26,578 bases of DNA, taken from positions 1 through 26,578 of the forward strand of contig JBGPBY010000021.1 in assembly GCA_041481485.1 (NCBI GenBank), written 5' to 3'. The DNA comes from JBGPBY01 sp041481485. GTDB lineage: Bacteria > Acidobacteriota > Terriglobia > 20CM-2-55-15. Made by a program: the position numbers and the translations under genes. This document shows positions 23,178-26,578 of this stretch, piece after piece. Numbering within the stretch: position 1 is the stretch's first letter; the number at the start of each line of letters is the position of its first letter. Below the pieces are notes generated by a model. It made no database searches. It was not told the DNA's origin and was given only the letters and a program-made list of their open reading frames with translations.

Positions 23178-26100
23178 CTACGCCGATGCTACTACCTTTT
23201 TGAGAACGGTGATGAGGCTTTTCTGAGGATCCTCGGAAACCGAACTTGTGGCTTCGCTCAGCGCGTCGTAGAGCGTTGCCAGGTCGGACGCGCCTTTGGC
23301 CTTCTTGATCATGGTGCTCATGATATGTTCGCCAAGGCCGCGGTAACTCTCGAACTGAGACTCCGTAAAAAACTGGTCCGCGATCGATTCCTGCGGAAAG
23401 CTCTTGTTCGCCCGCTGATAGTTTTGGATGTCCTCCGGCTCCTCTCCCATCATCGAAGCCTTTATGTAAATCAGCTTGCCTTCATTTCCGGGCGAGTAAT
23501 GAATTTTTCCAAGCGCGTAATAGGAACCTTTGCCGTCCGTAAATCGGCCAATCGGTGCAGCCCGCTGTATCGAAACTGAGAAATTGAAATCGATACGGAT
23601 TTTCCGCACGGATACGGCCAGCGATTCAAACTCATAGTTGGAATCCGTGCTGGCATCCGCCACCAGAATAAATTGACAGCGGCGCCTTGCCATTTCATAC
23701 AGCCCCAGATTCTCGAAATGTCCGCCATCGGAAAGATAGACCCACGGAGAATCTTCGTTTACCAGGCCCAGCGCTTCTCGCACAATCGGCCCAACCGAAT
23801 GCGCGGGCGATTCCATTTGGAACGTCCGGTTGCCGGCCTGGCTCGGATTGCCAAACCACGCGCCGAGCCTGAGATTGAAAAGCGTCATCAGGAAGCGCAG
23901 CACCGGCGACGACACCATATATCCCATGTTGGGACTGACGGCCGCTCCCGATAACGCCATTGCAGTTCCCAGAGAGATCCCTTCTTTGCCGGAAAATCTG
24001 CCGCGTCCATAGTGACGCGAATCGCGGTAACCGAGATTGGAGCATCCGCAATGAAGCGGCGAAATCGTAAACGATTCCGCTTTACGCTCCTGCAGTGCGA
24101 GATTGTGCGAGGAGGTCAGGTTCAAAGCGAGATTCAGGACATGCAGGGGCCGCCGGTTCGCAATTTCCCTGAGTTCGCACATCTGAACATTGTCGTTGGT
24201 GGTGAACCCGATGAAAGAATTCAGCTTTGACGTATCCGAATTCGAAGCGCCCAGATAGGCGCGCACAATACGATTGCGCCAATAGTAATGGAGAGAAAAC
24301 TTGTTTGTATTGATCGCGAGGCCCGCCAGGAATCCGAACAGAATAAATGATGCAAGGACGAGAAGAAGCAGCAGCGGAGATCCGGGCGCCCATGACAACC
24401 GGGATGCCAGAATGGAAATGTACTTCTCACTGCCCCATGCAATCAGAACCATGATGTAGACAAGGCCCACCGTGGCTCCCACTGGCGCCAGCATGGACAG
24501 TGCCGGGGAAACCTCGGCTCCGGATTCCTTGCTGCCGGGGGTTTTGCCTGAGAATCCTGCGATCAGCGAGGCCACTGCCGACAGTCCGCCCATGAGAGCA
24601 GCAGCCGCTTTCGCGATATCGCCCCAACTCATGCTCGATGTGAACCATTTGACGTACAGCCCCTTCAGGAACTCCACCGATATCGGCGGCAAAATCAGTA
24701 CGCCAACCGTAAACACCATCCATGCCATTCCCGCCGTCAACGTCCAGGCGCCCGCTCGCGCCCACCATTCCTCGTCATCGTCGCGCGTATGCCGGCTGAT
24801 TGCGCCCGCCATCAATGTCCCCGTGATCAGGTAAATTCCCAGAAGTATGGGCGCGGCAAAACTCACGTACATCGCGTCCGTGTATGGAAACCAGTTCCGC
24901 GTGGCTATAAACCAGCCCAGCGCACCCCCCAGCGCCGCCCCAAGGCTGAGAAGCAGGAACGAAAACGCGAGTTTGAAATCGAAATCGTTCAAACGATCAA
25001 TGTCGATCTTGTTTTTGTCGGAACTCAGTTTTCGATGCTGCTCGTGCCGGGCCCACATGGAGCATACTGCCCATGGAACCAGCACAGCGACGGCGCTGCC
25101 GACCACGAAGAACGGCGCATATCGCAACGGTGTGGAACGAGGAAGCCATTTCCAACAACTTGTCAGACACAGTGCGGATATCAATAACGGAAGCAGTGCG
25201 CGATAGATAAACTCGATCTGCCCATCCCGAATCGACGGGTTCGTACCCGTGCCGGTATCGGGATTGGCGCTGTCGAGAAACATGGGCGCCACTATCGCGA
25301 GTTGCATGACGCCACCTACCATCATCCATGGACTCGACCAGCCGATTTGCGATATGACGTAAGCATCGAATATCGCAAGCACGACGACCGGAACAAAGCT
25401 GGAGCGCCGCCGAAGAAGCAGCAACGACTCGCGATCCAAGTCATGACTTGGGAGATGGGCGCCCATATAACCGATACTCAGCGTCAGTGCAGTAAATCCG
25501 GTGGCGAGAAAAAGTATCGAAACGGCAAAATCGCCGGGCGTCCGGGTGTAAAGGCTGAGCAGGAGACGTGGCGCCATGAGCGCTGCAGCAATACAGGGAA
25601 CGATTACGATCCAGGTCAGAATCAGGTTGCGCAGGTATATCGTGATCAAAGACCACGTGTCGATACTCAACAGTCCGACATCCGGAGTGAGGTAATTGCT
25701 GTACCCTCGCAGATGTCCAATCGCGGGCGCCAGGTTGTCGTCGGGCAATTTGCTCCAGGGCTTTCGCAATTTCAGCGCCGATAGCCAGCCCCCGATGAAC
25801 CCTCCACCCGAAACCGTCGACAGGTACGCAAACTTGTCGAGCAACCCGGATCGATTCAATCCCTGCAGAATTCCGAGGTTGAACGTCGCGCTGCGCACGC
25901 CACCGCCAGACAGGCACAGGGCTGCATGTTCGATATTCCCGTCGGAAAAGGAATCCTGGAACCGAAGGCCCGGAATCTGACCGAGCAAGTCGATCGTGTT
26001 CCGGTGGTTGGATACACTCGATGAATCGCTGGATTTCGAGTCCCCATTGGGCTCCATATCGAAGCAGCGGCGCAGCGTCTTGCGCGCGGAAACAGCCTGT

Positions 26101-26578
26101 ACTTTGAACTTGCTTGCCGGGAGATCCGGATTCGTAGCGTTTTCCGCAACCTCGGGCTTCGGCGCATTTTCCGGCGAGCCGGATCCATTCGCAAGACGAT
26201 TCAAATACGCTTCGATACGGTCCCGGTCCGATGCACTCAGTTCCAAAGCTGGCGGATCGCCAGAAACCTCCCGTATTTTCTGAGCCAGCGCGGAATCCGA
26301 CATCACCCATTTGCGAAAGACATTCCAATCTCCGATTACGAGTTTCCCGTACAAATGCTGCAGTTCCTGCGCCAGCGCATCACTTCCTTTGGTGATCGAA
26401 CGATCCACGGCCGCCCTGGGCTCCACAACCCGGCGAAAGATTGTAATGATCGGCGCAAGAGTGAAGAGCAATGACCCGTTTTGCAGCACCGAGTCGCTAT
26501 CCGCCATTAGTCCCAGCAGAATCGACAATCCCGATAGTGCTAAAAGAACTCCCAGGATGCGCCCGATGGACTTTCCGA
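23178..26578 (-). CDS. large patatin-like phospholipase with internal membrane domain, 5' end cut off
   Basis: The frame is open through the window edge, so at least 16 more residues precede the TTG at 26528 (visible part ends SIGRILGVLLALSGL, a membrane helix). Residues below are numbered from that TTG. The patatin fold starts at about 200 with the oxyanion loop LSGGGVRSATFNLGILQGL (GGG 208-210, R212). The nucleophile segment LSTVSGGGFIGGW follows (Ser 240; the usual first Gly of GxSxG is replaced). The catalytic aspartate is in SDGGHFENLGLYEMARRRC (Asp 934). Between them lie about twelve hydrophobic helices (about 295-760), so the two halves of the active site are joined through a membrane domain. 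The C-terminal part (SFPQESIADQFFTESQFESY) is typical of this large subfamily. It probably hydrolyses membrane lipids; the substrate is unknown. Confidence 0.85.
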   Translation of the reverse strand, partial: GKSIGRILGVLLALSGLSILLGLMADSDSVLQNGSLLFTLAPIITIFRRVVEPRAAVDRSITKGSDALAQELQHLYGKLVIGDWNVFRKWVMSDSALAQKIREVSGDPPALELSASDRDRIEAYLNRLANGSGSPENAPKPEVAENATNPDLPASKFKVQAVSARKTLRRCFDMEPNGDSKSSDSSSVSNHRNTIDLLGQIPGLRFQDSFSDGNIEHAALCLSGGGVRSATFNLGILQGLNRSGLLDKFAYLSTVSGGGFIGGWLSALKLRKPWSKLPDDNLAPAIGHLRGYSNYLTPDVGLLSIDTWSLITIYLRNLILTWIVIVPCIAAALMAPRLLLSLYTRTPGDFAVSILFLATGFTALTLSIGYMGAHLPSHDLDRESLLLLRRRSSFVPVVVLAIFDAYVISQIGWSSPWMMVGGVMQLAIVAPMFLDSANPDTGTGTNPSIRDGQIEFIYRALLPLLISALCLTSCWKWLPRSTPLRYAPFFVVGSAVAVLVPWAVCSMWARHEQHRKLSSDKNKIDIDRLNDFDFKLAFSFLLLSLGAALGGALGWFIATRNWFPYTDAMYVSFAAPILLGIYLITGTLMAGAISRHTRDDDEEWWARAGAWTLTAGMAWMVFTVGVLILPPISVEFLKGLYVKWFTSSMSWGDIAKAAAALMGGLSAVASLIAGFSGKTPGSKESGAEVSPALSMLAPVGATVGLVYIMVLIAWGSEKYISILASRLSWAPGSPLLLLLVLASFILFGFLAGLAINTNKFSLHYYWRNRIVRAYLGASNSDTSKLNSFIGFTTNDNVQMCELREIANRRPLHVLNLALNLTSSHNLALQERKAESFTISPLHCGCSNLGYRDSRHYGRGRFSGKEGISLGTAMALSGAAVSPNMGYMVSSPVLRFLMTLFNLRLGAWFGNPSQAGNRTFQMESPAHSVGPIVREALGLVNEDSPWVYLSDGGHFENLGLYEMARRRCQFILVADASTDSNYEFESLAVSVRKIRIDFNFSVSIQRAAPIGRFTDGKGSYYALGKIHYSPGNEGKLIYIKASMMGEEPEDIQNYQRANKSFPQESIADQFFTESQFESYRGLGEHIMSTMIKKAKGASDLATLYDALSEATSSVSEDPQKSLITVLKKVVASA

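Noticed and set aside
23009..23203. 64-residue plus-strand frame between the convergent genes
   Set aside because: It lies opposite the minus-strand frame with the VVRLEPDVAKAFP motif and overlaps the end of the patatin gene; it shows no family feature.
1..26578. CRISPR array, tRNA or rRNA genes, phage or conjugation modules
   Set aside because: Reading both strands showed no regularly spaced repeats, no cloverleaf or rRNA core sequences, and no integrase, capsid or relaxase genes.

Overview
The window looks like a chromosomal segment of an Acidobacteriota-type bacterium. This is inferred from three things: the many secreted carboxypeptidase-regulatory-like (CPD) beta-sandwich proteins, a BlaI plus M56-peptidase operon carrying the same CPD modules, and moderately high GC. 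No rRNA, tRNA, CRISPR array, complete insertion sequence or phage gene was seen.

Layout. (1) 1-3051, plus strand: the tail of a surface-polysaccharide glycosyltransferase cluster. It holds a 3' gene fragment, a 33-codon mini-ORF, a GT2 enzyme, a deletion-scarred GT4 remnant and a second GT2 enzyme, all joined by four-base NTGA overlaps. (2) 3055-7647, minus strand: a compact operon blaI, then an M56 peptidase-CPD fusion, a lipocalin-like secreted protein and a short CPD protein. It is preceded by a promoter carrying two matching palindromes. (3) 7745-11845, minus strand: a small ORF remnant, two large overlapping secreted CPD proteins, and a 28-codon upstream ORF behind a hairpin. (4) 12251-12577: a small membrane protein behind a near-consensus promoter. 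(5) 12607-19618, minus strand: a complete oligopeptide ABC importer operon with two tandem paralogous lipoprotein binding proteins, two ATPases and two permeases. (6) 19798-22907, plus strand, divergent from the importer: a secreted protein with two LCCL domains plus CPD modules, overlapped by a second CPD protein. (7) 22978-26578, minus strand: a very large patatin-like protein whose catalytic halves are separated by about twelve membrane helices, cut by the window edge, followed by a short gene (22978-23142).

How the parts may work together (inference): peptide uptake, many secreted beta-sandwich proteins and a membrane metalloprotease/repressor pair suggest an envelope-facing sensing and scavenging lifestyle. 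The strongest candidate for an undescribed system is the BlaI/M56-CPD operon. There the usual beta-lactam sensor domain is replaced by CPD modules related to the neighbouring secreted proteins, and two palindromes (ACGAAA-N2-TTTCGT, 22 bp apart) bracket the -35 box. Two promoters in the window also sit so close to their start codons that near-leaderless mRNAs are predicted.
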